Below are positions 55,156 through 63,252 of a stretch of DNA of 64,000 bases, in pieces (positions within the stretch are counted from its first letter, which is position 1; each line of letters opens with the position of its first letter). The notes beneath the pieces are model-generated. The model made no database searches. It was given only the letters and a program-made list of their open reading frames with translations, and was not told the origin of the DNA. The stretch covers positions 124,001-188,000 of the forward strand of contig JAJEHX010000053.1 of the NCBI GenBank assembly GCA_022823465.1, written 5' to 3'. The stretch is from Candidatus Latescibacterota bacterium. Its GTDB lineage: Bacteria > JAAXHH01. Made by a program: the position numbers and the translations under genes.

Positions 55156-55878
55156 TCAACGCCGGTTGCGAAATTCACGGCCGCCCCGCCCGCGCCGCAT
55201 CCCGGAGTCCCGTCGCCCGTCGCGCCGGTCGCGGAACGATTCACGCAGGGTTTCCCGCTGTTCCGGGGTCAGCACATTCTTGAACTCGGCGCGGAAAACG
55301 GCGCCTCGCTCGAACACGCTACCCTGGGCCACCGATACGGCCGCGGCCAGCTCTTTCACCTTGTCGATGTCCGGGCTGATCTCATCCATAAGTTCGCGAA
55401 GCTCGACCCGCGCGAGCTTGGAGTCGGCGCGAAGCTGTATTATTTCCCGCGTGTAGGTGGAACGCAGTGTCCTGATCTTTTCCTGCTGCTCGTCCGTGAG
55501 TTCGAGTCCGGCTATCGCTCTCCGGGGCAGACGCGACCGCACATCATCCGCATCATCATCGGCGAGATCAACGGCCAGAATGTCAACGAACTCGCCGGAC
55601 GATCCAGCCGCCGCGAGTTCAGCTACTCCGTCGAGCCAGGCAGCCTCCTCGTGTCCGACGCTCTCCGCATGCCCTGCAGCTTCCGCGTGTCCAGCAGCTT
55701 CCGCGTGTCCGGGGCCTTCCGCATGGCCGGCGGCGGTGAGTGTAGCATCGTGGTGGCCACCGCCCTCATGACCGACCATGGCCATCGCGTCGAAACCCCA
55801 GGCCAGTACCGCCACACCCCAGGCCAGTACCACCACACTCAGCGCTCCGGCAAAGATTCCTGAAATGATCTTTTTCAT
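55156..55878 (-). CDS. Spy-like periplasmic protein with a His-rich repeat
   Basis: ATG 55878 follows GGGAGC. After a membrane or signal segment (SGIFAGALSVVVLAWGVAVL) come GHEGGGHHDATLTAAGHAEG and five to six GHAE-type units (HAEAAGHAEAAGHAESVGHE), likely metal-binding (zinc, copper or nickel). A helical Spy/CpxP-like domain (about 120-215; LELTDEQQEKIRTLRSTYTR, VLTPEQRETLRESFRDRRDG) and an Arg-rich tail follow. The His array and the helical LTxxQ-like motifs suggest a metal-responsive periplasmic protein of the CnrX/ZraP type. The role is inferred. Confidence 0.75.
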   Translation of the reverse strand: MKKIISGIFAGALSVVVLAWGVAVLAWGFDAMAMVGHEGGGHHDATLTAAGHAEGPGHAEAAGHAEAAGHAESVGHEEAAWLDGVAELAAAGSSGEFVDILAVDLADDDADDVRSRLPRRAIAGLELTDEQQEKIRTLRSTYTREIIQLRADSKLARVELRELMDEISPDIDKVKELAAAVSVAQGSVFERGAVFRAEFKNVLTPEQRETLRESFRDRRDGRRDSGMRRGRGGREFRNRR

Positions 55879-56206
55879 CTTGTTGCTCCCTTCTTTGTCC
55901 ACCCCTGGGTTGAAATGACCGCGATCTCCGGAGATCGTCTTCGTGGTGCTCTACAGGATTAGACAGTGGGAGACAGGATTCTATTCCAAACTTTCTTCAT
56001 GATCACATCGCGCTTCATAGTCGCCTCTCGCTTCAAGTTCGAGCCGCGCTTCAAGATCACATCACGCTCATGATCGCACCACACCCAGCCGCCCACCATC
56101 GAATCCGGTGGATAGGTGCGGTGATGGGAAGGCCCGGTGATGGAAGGCACGCTGGTGGAATGGCGCACTGGTGGACAGGTGCGTAGGTGGGAAGGTACAG
56201 CTACAG
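55879..56206. other. Intergenic region with direct repeats
   Basis: About 330 bp. On the left are GATCACATCGCGCTTCA-like units and CGCTTCAAG (about 56000-56070). On the right are GGTGATGGAAGG/GGTGGAATGG/GGTGGGAAGG units (56120-56200). No gene is convincing. It separates the Spy-like genes of the sigma operon. Confidence 0.55.
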
Positions 56207-56758
56207 CTAGTGGTCGCCCCTGCGCCCGCGCTCATCCGAACTTCCGTTATCCTGTCGGTCGGCGCGGTTGCGCTCGCCCGGCCCATTGCCCTCATCAGAC
56301 CTGTTGCGCCCGCCCGGCTCATTGCCCTCACCAGGTCTCTTGCGCCCGCCCGGCCTGTTGCGATCCCGGCGGGGCTCGTGACCTTTCTCCCGGCGGAAAT
56401 CACGCATGCTTTCGCGGCGCTCGCGTATCCGCTTGATCCGTTCGCGCTGCTCTTCGGTGAGTATGGGATCCAGGTCCCTGTGCAGTGAATCGACCAGGGC
56501 CTGCATTTCCAGGCGGTGGCGCATGTAGTTCTCCCGGAACCCGGGTTCGTGCTCGCCCACCACTTCCCTGATCCTGCGTATCTGCTCCTGGTCCGGCCCG
56601 ACCATCCTGATCCACCTCTCCACGAAACGCTCCCGGGTCATCTGGGGCGGCGGCTGCAGGCGGTCCCTGGCGAAAGCACCCAGGATCAGCGCCCCGCAGA
56701 CCATGCCGATGATCAACGTGGCCAGCAGGATGGTCGCGGTCTTCAAGTGGATGTTCAT
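56207..56758 (-). CDS. Membrane-anchored Spy/CpxP-like protein, 183 aa
   Basis: It starts MNIHLKTATILLATLIIGMV, a single N-terminal membrane helix, followed by a periplasmic helical domain with RFVERWIRMVGPDQEQIRRI, REVVGEHEPGFRENYMRHRL and ILTEEQRERIKRIRERRESM. A charged, repeated tail (about 130-183; RPGG/PGEG/PGER units) completes it. It overlaps the anti-sigma gene by 4 bases (ATGA), so it is cotranslated with it. Its helices resemble CpxP/CnrX-type metal or stress sensors that feed into a sigma/anti-sigma system. Confidence 0.75.
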   Translation of the reverse strand: MNIHLKTATILLATLIIGMVCGALILGAFARDRLQPPPQMTRERFVERWIRMVGPDQEQIRRIREVVGEHEPGFRENYMRHRLEMQALVDSLHRDLDPILTEEQRERIKRIRERRESMRDFRREKGHEPRRDRNRPGGRKRPGEGNEPGGRNRSDEGNGPGERNRADRQDNGSSDERGRRGDH

Positions 56759-57213
56759 AGTGCGCCCTCCGTTTCCAGTGCCATCCGCGCGTCGTAGAGG
56801 TCTTCAGGATACAGTTCCCCGTTCAGGCCGAAGGACGCCGTGAGGGAGACGCTTCCCGTCGTGGTCAGATTGTAGGTCAACAGCAGGACCGCGGCGATGG
56901 ACGCGGCCACCGCCATCCTGCGGAACATGATAGACAGAGCGTTCTCGAAGTCCGGCGTTGCATCGTCGGCGGAAACCGGTGCCGCCTCAGACGCGGATTC
57001 CCGATCGAGTCGATCCATGACCCTGCTGGTGAACCCCGGCTTGAAGGAAAGTGGTTCCTGACTCTCCATCTGGCTGCGAAGCCGGACCAGCCGTTCGCGT
57101 TCTTCCCGCAGGGCGGGATCTTGCCGGAGCGCCGCGTCCAGGCGGCTCCGCTCTTCGGCCGTCAAGGTCGTATCCAGCGACCGGTAAAGCAAATCCAGGT
57201 CAGATCGTTTCAT
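56755..57213 (-). CDS. Anti-sigma factor, membrane anchored
   Basis: ATG 57213 follows GGGAG. The cytoplasmic N-terminus (about 1-95) is helical (SDLDLLYRSLDTTLTAEERS, LDAALRQDPALREERERLVR), of the zinc-less anti-sigma type, without an HxxxCxxC motif. One membrane segment (FRRMAVAASIAAVLLLTYNL) precedes a short periplasmic tail. It should hold the upstream sigma factor until a signal arrives from the periplasm. It overlaps sigma by 14 bases and the next gene by 4. Confidence 0.8.
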   Translation of the reverse strand: MKRSDLDLLYRSLDTTLTAEERSRLDAALRQDPALREERERLVRLRSQMESQEPLSFKPGFTSRVMDRLDRESASEAAPVSADDATPDFENALSIMFRRMAVAASIAAVLLLTYNLTTTGSVSLTASFGLNGELYPEDLYDARMALETEGAL

Positions 57214-57787
57214 GGACAAGCTCCCTATGGGATATGAGTATACGCTTCAGTTTCTCTTGGGATCTCCTCAGGCGGGACAGGACCGTCCCGACGGGCAGGC
57301 CCAGGATCTCGGCCGTTTCTTTTGTGGAGTAACCTTCCATCAACCTGAGTACGATGACGGAACGGAATTCAGGTTTCAGTTTGTTCAGCGCTCCTTGTAT
57401 CCGGTCGACCGTGTCGTCGTAGTCGGCGCTGGCCCGCGGATCCTCGAATTCCGGTTCAGGCGCGTCGTTTTCTTTACCAACCGGGGTAAACGGAACGAAG
57501 ATCGAACGGCGCCGGCGTTTCTTGATCTCATTCAGCGACAGGTTGATGGCGATGCGGGTGAGGTAGGTGCCGACCGCGGCCTGCCCGCGGAACCGCCGAA
57601 GGCCGCGGTAGAACCGGATGAAGGTCTCCTGCCCCACGTCTTCCGCTTCCGGGGTGTTCCCGAGCATGCGGATGACGACAGACGCCACCCGGCCTTCGTA
57701 CCGTACCACCAGTTCCCGGAAGGCCTCCTCGCCACCTTCGCGGGCGGCGTCAACCAGCGCTTCGTCCGTCAAGGTATCTTGCCTCAT
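57200..57787 (-). CDS. ECF-type RNA polymerase sigma factor
   Basis: ATG 57787 (GAGGGAAG upstream) gives 195 residues; the longer frame adds nothing family-like. Region 2 is LVVRYEGRVASVVIRMLGNT, PEAEDVGQETFIRFYRGLRR. Region 4 is LKPEFRSVIVLRLMEGYSTK, ETAEILGLPVGTVLSRLRRS. It is a RpoE-like sigma factor that would drive the envelope-stress or metal-response genes, probably including its own operon. No other sigma-specific domain is present. Confidence 0.93.
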   Translation of the reverse strand: MRQDTLTDEALVDAAREGGEEAFRELVVRYEGRVASVVIRMLGNTPEAEDVGQETFIRFYRGLRRFRGQAAVGTYLTRIAINLSLNEIKKRRRRSIFVPFTPVGKENDAPEPEFEDPRASADYDDTVDRIQGALNKLKPEFRSVIVLRLMEGYSTKETAEILGLPVGTVLSRLRRSQEKLKRILISHRELVHETI

Positions 57788-57842
57788 CCCGCTTCCCTCG
57801 CATAGCCGGTGATCGCTCCGGGCAGATGCCGCTGCCTGTAGT

Positions 57843-57872
57843 TTAGACCACGCCCGGGCCGTTTTTATTCCC
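57843..57872 (-). promoter_or_regulatory. Candidate ECF (RpoE-like) promoter for its own operon
   Basis: On the minus strand GGGAAT (57872-57867) and TCTAA (57847-57843) are spaced by 19 bases, close to the GGAAC-N18-TCTAA pattern of RpoE-type promoters, 56 bases upstream of the sigma ATG. Inferred only. Confidence 0.4.
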
Positions 57873-58019
57873 ATAAAATCACATTGCCCTTATTTCGACA
57901 GAAGACAATAGATCGCGGAGAAACCCGACGCTGGAAATGTATTGACTTTAACGGACTGTTGTATCACAGTTTGGGAACAGTTGCCCGTTCGCGGAATACA
58001 CCCTGGCAAAAGTGGCATA

Positions 58020-58493
58020 ATGGCTTTCGATCACATGGAACAACGGCGGATCATGGGACATTTCGCGACCGGCGTGACCGTCGTTACGACCTGGTACGAG
58101 GACAAACCCCACGGCATGACCGCCAACGCGGTGGCTTCGCTCTCCCTGGATCCTCCGCTCGTCCTCGTTTCGGTGGACGTCAAGGCCCAGATGAATACCT
58201 CCCTCAAGGCCAGCGCGTGCTTTGCCGTCAATATACTGACAGTTGAACAGGAAGAACTGTCCGTGCGTTTCGCGAAGCATGGTCCGAAGGATTTTTCAGA
58301 CATCGCATACCGGGCCGGCACCACGGGTTCGCCCGTTTTCGAGCAGGCGTTGGCCTATGTAGACTGCAGGGTCACGAATATCCTGCCGGGCGGGGACCAC
58401 GACATCTTCATCGGGGAGATCGTGGCGGGTGGTACCGGGGAAGGGCGGCCGCTGGTCTTCTACGAAGGGCAGTACGGCAGCCTCTCCGGCTGA
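58020..58493 (+). CDS. Flavin reductase-like FMN-binding protein
   Basis: The 157-residue protein starts MAFDHMEQRRIMGHFATGVT; the longer frame to 57942 has no ribosome binding site. The split-barrel flavin reductase domain shows VVTTWYEDKPHGMTANAVAS, SLSLDPPLVLVSVDVKAQMN, ASACFAVNILTVEQEELSVR, and YVDCRVTNILPGGDHDIFIG. It reduces or binds FMN and may pass electrons to a partner. It lies 39 bases before the FeS-NrfD gene and is likely in the same operon, giving a possible electron source for the molybdoenzyme complex. Confidence 0.9.
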   Translation: MAFDHMEQRRIMGHFATGVTVVTTWYEDKPHGMTANAVASLSLDPPLVLVSVDVKAQMNTSLKASACFAVNILTVEQEELSVRFAKHGPKDFSDIAYRAGTTGSPVFEQALAYVDCRVTNILPGGDHDIFIGEIVAGGTGEGRPLVFYEGQYGSLSG

Positions 58494-58532
58494 AACGCCG
58501 CCGTTTTCGATTCGTTTCGTCGTTAAACCGGA

Positions 58533-60194
58533 GTGCCCATGCAATACGGCTTCATCATCGACAACAGGAAGTGTATCGGGTGCCACGCCTGCACCGTGGC
58601 GTGCAAGGCCGAGCACGAGGTGCCCCTGGGCGTCAACCGGACCTGGGTGAAATACATCGAGAAGGGGACCTATCCGAACACGGCGAGGCATTTCTCCGTC
58701 ATGCGGTGCAATCACTGCGCGGACGCCCCCTGCGTGGAAATCTGTCCGGTGACGGCGCTGTACACCCGGAAGGACGGCATCGTCGACTTCGATCCCCGGC
58801 GTTGCATCGGATGCAAGGGCTGCATGCAGGCCTGCCCCTACGACGCCCTGTACATTGATCCGGACACCCATACGGCGGCCAAGTGCAACTACTGCGCCCA
58901 CCGGGTGGATATCGGCCTGGAGCCCGCCTGCGTGAACGTCTGCCCGGAACACGCCATCATATCCGGCGACATGGACGACGGTTCGACGGAGATCGCCCAG
59001 CTGCTCGCGAAGGAGCAGGTGACGGTCCGGAAGGTGGAAAAAGACACGAAACCCCGCCTGTACTATATCGACGGCGACGAGGCCTCTTTGACGCCCGGGG
59101 AGACCGCGACGTCCGACAACTACATGTGGAGTTCGCAGTCCGACGGCGTCGGCCACTTCGCCCGTTACGTGGAGGAACGCACCGCCCGTTCGGACCCGGA
59201 GGACATGGTCCGACAGCTCGCGGGAGAAGGGGAAGGTGGACAGGATAAGGCGGGTGGTGGAACCGCGCCGAACGGCCGGGCGGATCAGGGCGGCCGGGAT
59301 TCCGCGTCAGGCAATGGGGCCGGCAAGGAAGCCGCGCCGCGCCGGGTCTACGACGCGCCGGACAAGGGCGTCCTGTGGGGTAATGACGTGGCCGCCTACG
59401 TGTGGACCAAGGCCGTCTCGGCGGGGGCTTTCCTGTTACCTTTCGCGGCCACCGTCCTGGGAATGAATGTCGATCCTGTGCTCGCCTGGGCCGGCTGTAC
59501 CGTGGCCCTGACGTTTCTCCTGGCCACGACGATCCTGCTGGTCAGCGACCTGACCCAGCCCAAACGCTTTCTCTACGTGCTGCTCCGTCCCCAGTGGAAA
59601 TCCTGGCTCGTGCTCGGCGGATACGCGTTGACCCTCTACGGGCTGGCCCTCACGCTGTGGGCCGCGGCCATGTGGACGGGCCGGACCGGCGCGGCCGAAA
59701 TCATCGGCTGGATCACGGCGATCCTGGCGGTCCTCACGGCGGTGTATACAGCCTTTCTGTTCGCCCAGGCCAAGGGACGTGATTTCTGGCAGAGCCCCAC
59801 GCTTGTCCTGCACATGCTGCTGCACGCGGTGCTGGCCGGCGCGGCGGTATTCGCCCTGGTCTTCCTGTTCAGCACGCCCGGCGAGGACTGGTTCGCCTTC
59901 GTCAGAAACACGCTGATGGTCGCGGTTATCCTGAACCTGCTGGTCATCGCGGCCGAGATGCTGACACCCCACCCGACGGCCGACGCGCGGAAAGCCGTGG
60001 AGGCCATCGTCCGGGGCCGGTACCGGGGCTATTTCTGGTTACTCGGCATTTGCATTGGCAATGTGGCACCAGTCATCCTGGCCTGGATCGGCGGCGAGGC
60101 GATGCTCGCAGCGGCGGGCGCGGGCGTGTTGATCGGCCTCTACGCGACGGAATACGTCTGGGTCAGGGCGCCGCAGGACATCCCGCTGAGTTGA
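58533..60194 (+). CDS. Fused tetra-[4Fe-4S] ferredoxin and NrfD-type membrane subunit
   Basis: The ATG follows GGAG. Residues about 10-150 hold four cubane motifs (CIGCHACTVAC; CNHCADAPCVEICP; CIGCKGCMQACP; CNYCAHRVDIGLEPACVNVC). A low-complexity linker (about 225-275) leads to an eight-helix NrfD/PsrC-type membrane domain (about 285-540; AYVWTKAVSAGAFLLPFAAT, FLLATTILLVSDLTQPKRFL). Usually these are two genes. No Tat or Sec signal precedes the first cluster. It would link quinol to the molybdoenzyme downstream, in a Psr/Nrf-like complex. The last 22 bases are tandemly duplicated over the stop. Confidence 0.9.
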   Translation: MPMQYGFIIDNRKCIGCHACTVACKAEHEVPLGVNRTWVKYIEKGTYPNTARHFSVMRCNHCADAPCVEICPVTALYTRKDGIVDFDPRRCIGCKGCMQACPYDALYIDPDTHTAAKCNYCAHRVDIGLEPACVNVCPEHAIISGDMDDGSTEIAQLLAKEQVTVRKVEKDTKPRLYYIDGDEASLTPGETATSDNYMWSSQSDGVGHFARYVEERTARSDPEDMVRQLAGEGEGGQDKAGGGTAPNGRADQGGRDSASGNGAGKEAAPRRVYDAPDKGVLWGNDVAAYVWTKAVSAGAFLLPFAATVLGMNVDPVLAWAGCTVALTFLLATTILLVSDLTQPKRFLYVLLRPQWKSWLVLGGYALTLYGLALTLWAAAMWTGRTGAAEIIGWITAILAVLTAVYTAFLFAQAKGRDFWQSPTLVLHMLLHAVLAGAAVFALVFLFSTPGEDWFAFVRNTLMVAVILNLLVIAAEMLTPHPTADARKAVEAIVRGRYRGYFWLLGICIGNVAPVILAWIGGEAMLAAAGAGVLIGLYATEYVWVRAPQDIPLS

Positions 60195-60216
60195 GCAGGA
60201 CATCCCACTGAGTTGA
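60173..60216. repeat. 22-bp tandem duplication over the stop of the NrfD gene
   Basis: GCAGGACATCCCGCTGAGTT then GA (60173-60194) is followed directly by the same 22 bases with one change (60195-60216). The stop TGA closes the first copy; the second copy is out of frame. Confidence 0.9.
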
Positions 60217-60345
60217 AAGGTACGGCCAACAGCTGTATTTTGGCGCATCAGACAGCTGTAACCAGGCGCATCCGCCGGAACTGAAACAGCGAAGCCGCCG
60301 GCGCATCCGGCGCAACGCCGACGATCGAGGATGGAATAGACAATT

Positions 60346-63207
60346 ATGTCAACACGCCATAAACCGGGTCTGATCGAATCGCTGGCCGAGAAGATCGGCC
60401 TGATCCCCAACCTGCACGAAGAAGACGGACCGGATCTTCCTAGTCTCACGGAAGGCGGCGCGCTGACCGACTACCCGCCCCCTGACCAGTGGGACGACTG
60501 GGTGGAGTACGAGGCGCAGGACTGGCCGCGGCAGCGGGAGAAACGCTACATGGTGGTGCCGACGGCCTGTTTCAACTGCGAAGCGGGATGCGGGCTCCTC
60601 AGCTACGTCGACAAGGAGACGATGGAGGTCAGGAAGTTCGAAGGCAATCCCTACCACCCGGCCAGCCGGGGACGCAACTGCGCCAAGGGGCCGGCGACCA
60701 TCAACCAGATCCGCGACACGGACCGCATCCTCTATCCCATGCGCCGGTCCGGCGCCCGGGGTAGCGGCGAGTGGGAACGCGTGTCCTGGGACGACGTGCT
60801 GGACGACATCGCCGTGCGGATCAGGGAGCGGCTGCAGCAGGGCGCCAACAACGAGATCGCCTACCACGTGGGCCGGCCCGGGGCCGAAGGCTACATCGAC
60901 CGCGTGCTCAAGGCCTGGGGCGTCGACGGCCACAACAGCCACACCAACATCTGTTCATCCGGCGCCCGGTTCGGCTACGCCCTCTGGCATTTCTTCGACC
61001 GGCCGTCGCCGGACCACGCCAACGCGCAGTTTATCTTGCTGATCAGCGCCCATCTCGAATCGGGACACTACTTCAACCCCCATGCCCAACGCATCATCGA
61101 GGGCATGATGAAGGGCGCCAAGCTCGCCGTCATGGACCCGCGCCTCTCCAACACGGCCAGCATGGCCGACCACTGGCTGCCCACCTATCCGGGCAGCGAG
61201 GCCGCGGTGCTGCTGGCCATGGCCAACGTCATCCTGCAGGACGGCCTCTACGACGCGGAGTTCATGAAGACGTGGGTGAACTGGCAGACCTACCTGGAGA
61301 AGGAACACCCGGACGCTCCGCGCACTTTCGAGCGGTTCATCGAGGCGCTCAAGGCGGTCTACAGCGAATACACGCCCGATTTCGCCGAAAAGGAAAGCGG
61401 CGTGCCGGCGGCGCAGATCGTGGAGATCGCCCGCCAGATCGGCCGGGCGGGATCGCGGTTCGCCACCCACAACTGGCGCAGCGCTGGAAGCGGCAACGCC
61501 GGCGGCTGGGCCGTGGCCCGATGCCTCCACTTCCTGAACGTGCTGACCGGCAGCGTCGGCACGGAGGGCGGGACCTCGCCGAGCGGGTGGAACAAGTTCA
61601 AGCCCAACGTCTTCGACCATCCCCCAGACCAGAAGTTCTGGAACGAACTGCATTTCCCGAAGGAATACCCCCTGTCTCATTACGAGATGAGCTTCCTCCT
61701 GCCCCATTTCCTCAAGGAGGGGCGGGGCAAGCTGGCCGTGTACTTCACCCGGGTTTTCAATCCCGTATGGACCTACCCGGACGGATTCACCTGGGTCGAG
61801 GCCCTCCGCGACGAGGAGAAGGTGGGGCTGCACGCGGCCCTGACGCCCACGTGGAACGAGACCGCCTATTTCGCCGACTACGTGCTGCCCATGGGCCACG
61901 CCAGCGAACGCCACGACATCATCAGCTACGAGACCCACTCGGGCACCTGGATCGGGTTCCGCCAGCCCGTCCTGCGCGAGGCGCGGCGGCGCATGGGGGA
62001 CCCGGTGACCTTCACCTACGAGGCCAACCCGGGCGAGGTCTGGGAAGAGGACGAGTTCTGGATCGAGCTGTCCTGGCGCATCGATCCCGACGGCACCCTG
62101 GGCGTGCGGGATCACTTCATTTCGCCCTACCGGCCGGGCGAGAAGATCACTGTCGACGAGTACTACCAGTACATCTTCGACCACGTGGACGGGCTGCCCG
62201 AGGCCGCCGGTAAGGAAGGACTTTCCACCCTGGATTACATGCGCAAGTACGGGGCCTTCGAGGTGGAGAAGACGGCCTACGCGAAACACCTCAAGACGCT
62301 GGACGACGAGGCCGTCGCAGGCGCCGAGGTCGATCCGGAGACGAATACGCTGGTCGCCGGTGGCAAGACCGTCGGGGTCATGGTGGACGGGTCGCCGCGG
62401 GCGGGCTTCCCCACCCCTTCGCTGAAACAGGAGTTCTATTCCCAGACCATGGTGGACTGGGGCTGGCCCGAGTACGCCATCCCCACCTACATCAAGAGCC
62501 ACGTACACCCCGACGAACTCGACCGCGAGCAGGGGGAGTTCCCGCTGTTGCCCACCTTCCGGCTGCCCACGCTGATCCACTCCCGGTCCGGCAACGCCAA
62601 GTGGCTCAACGAGATCTCCAACCGCAATCCCGTATGGATGCACCGGCAGGATGCCGATAAGATGGGCATCGGCACGGGGGATCTGGTCCGGGTGACCACC
62701 GAAATCGGCCATTTCGTGGACCGCGTCTGGGTCACCGAGGCCATGAAGCCCGGTGTGGTCGCCTGCTCCCACCACCTGGGGCGCTGGCGGCGGAAGCAGG
62801 ACGCGGACGGCAACCGCTGGTCGGTGAACTTGGTGGATATCCAGGAAGAGGACGCCGGGAAGTGGCGCATGAAGGTTATGGACGGCATCCGGCCCTACGA
62901 GAGTGCCGACCGCGACTCATCCCGCATCTTCTGGCGGGACGGCGGCGTGCACCAGAACATCACCTTCCCCGTGCACCCCGATCCCGTGAGCGGCATGCAC
63001 TGCTGGCACCAGAAAGTCCGCGTCGAAAAGGCCCGGGAAGAAGACGCCTACGGGGACGTGATGGTGGACACGGAGAAGTCCTTCGAGGTGTATCGTGCCT
63101 GGCTGGACCAGACGCGCCCCGCGCCCGGTCCGGGCGGCCTGCGGCGGCCACTCTGGCTCAACCGTCCCCTGCGCCCGGCCGAAGAGACGTACTACCTGGA
63201 AGAATAA
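60346..63207 (+). CDS. Molybdopterin oxidoreductase, Psr/Phs/Arr-like catalytic subunit
   Basis: The 953-residue protein has an N-terminal [4Fe-4S] motif C75xxC78xxxC82...C112 (FNCEAGCGLLSY; RGRNCAKGPATI) and the MoCo core SHTNICSSGARFGYALWHFF, where C203 is a candidate Mo ligand. It continues with PRLSNTASMADHWLPTYPGS, FATHNWRSAGSGNAGGWAVA, and the C-terminal molydop-binding domain (LVRVTTEIGHFVDRVWVTEA). No twin-arginine signal is visible (start MSTRHKPGLIESLAEKIGLI). It is the catalytic subunit of the complex with the upstream FeS-NrfD. The substrate (thiosulfate, polysulfide, tetrathionate, arsenate or other) is unknown. Confidence 0.92.
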   Translation: MSTRHKPGLIESLAEKIGLIPNLHEEDGPDLPSLTEGGALTDYPPPDQWDDWVEYEAQDWPRQREKRYMVVPTACFNCEAGCGLLSYVDKETMEVRKFEGNPYHPASRGRNCAKGPATINQIRDTDRILYPMRRSGARGSGEWERVSWDDVLDDIAVRIRERLQQGANNEIAYHVGRPGAEGYIDRVLKAWGVDGHNSHTNICSSGARFGYALWHFFDRPSPDHANAQFILLISAHLESGHYFNPHAQRIIEGMMKGAKLAVMDPRLSNTASMADHWLPTYPGSEAAVLLAMANVILQDGLYDAEFMKTWVNWQTYLEKEHPDAPRTFERFIEALKAVYSEYTPDFAEKESGVPAAQIVEIARQIGRAGSRFATHNWRSAGSGNAGGWAVARCLHFLNVLTGSVGTEGGTSPSGWNKFKPNVFDHPPDQKFWNELHFPKEYPLSHYEMSFLLPHFLKEGRGKLAVYFTRVFNPVWTYPDGFTWVEALRDEEKVGLHAALTPTWNETAYFADYVLPMGHASERHDIISYETHSGTWIGFRQPVLREARRRMGDPVTFTYEANPGEVWEEDEFWIELSWRIDPDGTLGVRDHFISPYRPGEKITVDEYYQYIFDHVDGLPEAAGKEGLSTLDYMRKYGAFEVEKTAYAKHLKTLDDEAVAGAEVDPETNTLVAGGKTVGVMVDGSPRAGFPTPSLKQEFYSQTMVDWGWPEYAIPTYIKSHVHPDELDREQGEFPLLPTFRLPTLIHSRSGNAKWLNEISNRNPVWMHRQDADKMGIGTGDLVRVTTEIGHFVDRVWVTEAMKPGVVACSHHLGRWRRKQDADGNRWSVNLVDIQEEDAGKWRMKVMDGIRPYESADRDSSRIFWRDGGVHQNITFPVHPDPVSGMHCWHQKVRVEKAREEDAYGDVMVDTEKSFEVYRAWLDQTRPAPGPGGLRRPLWLNRPLRPAEETYYLEE

Positions 63208-63252
63208 CCCTACGCATTCCTATCCTTGCCTGACGCTTACCTGACGCATTCC

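Noticed and set aside
60955-62775. Minus-strand 606-codon frame inside the molybdoenzyme gene
   Set aside because: Shadow frame from high GC third positions; the plus strand has the complete MoCo enzyme.
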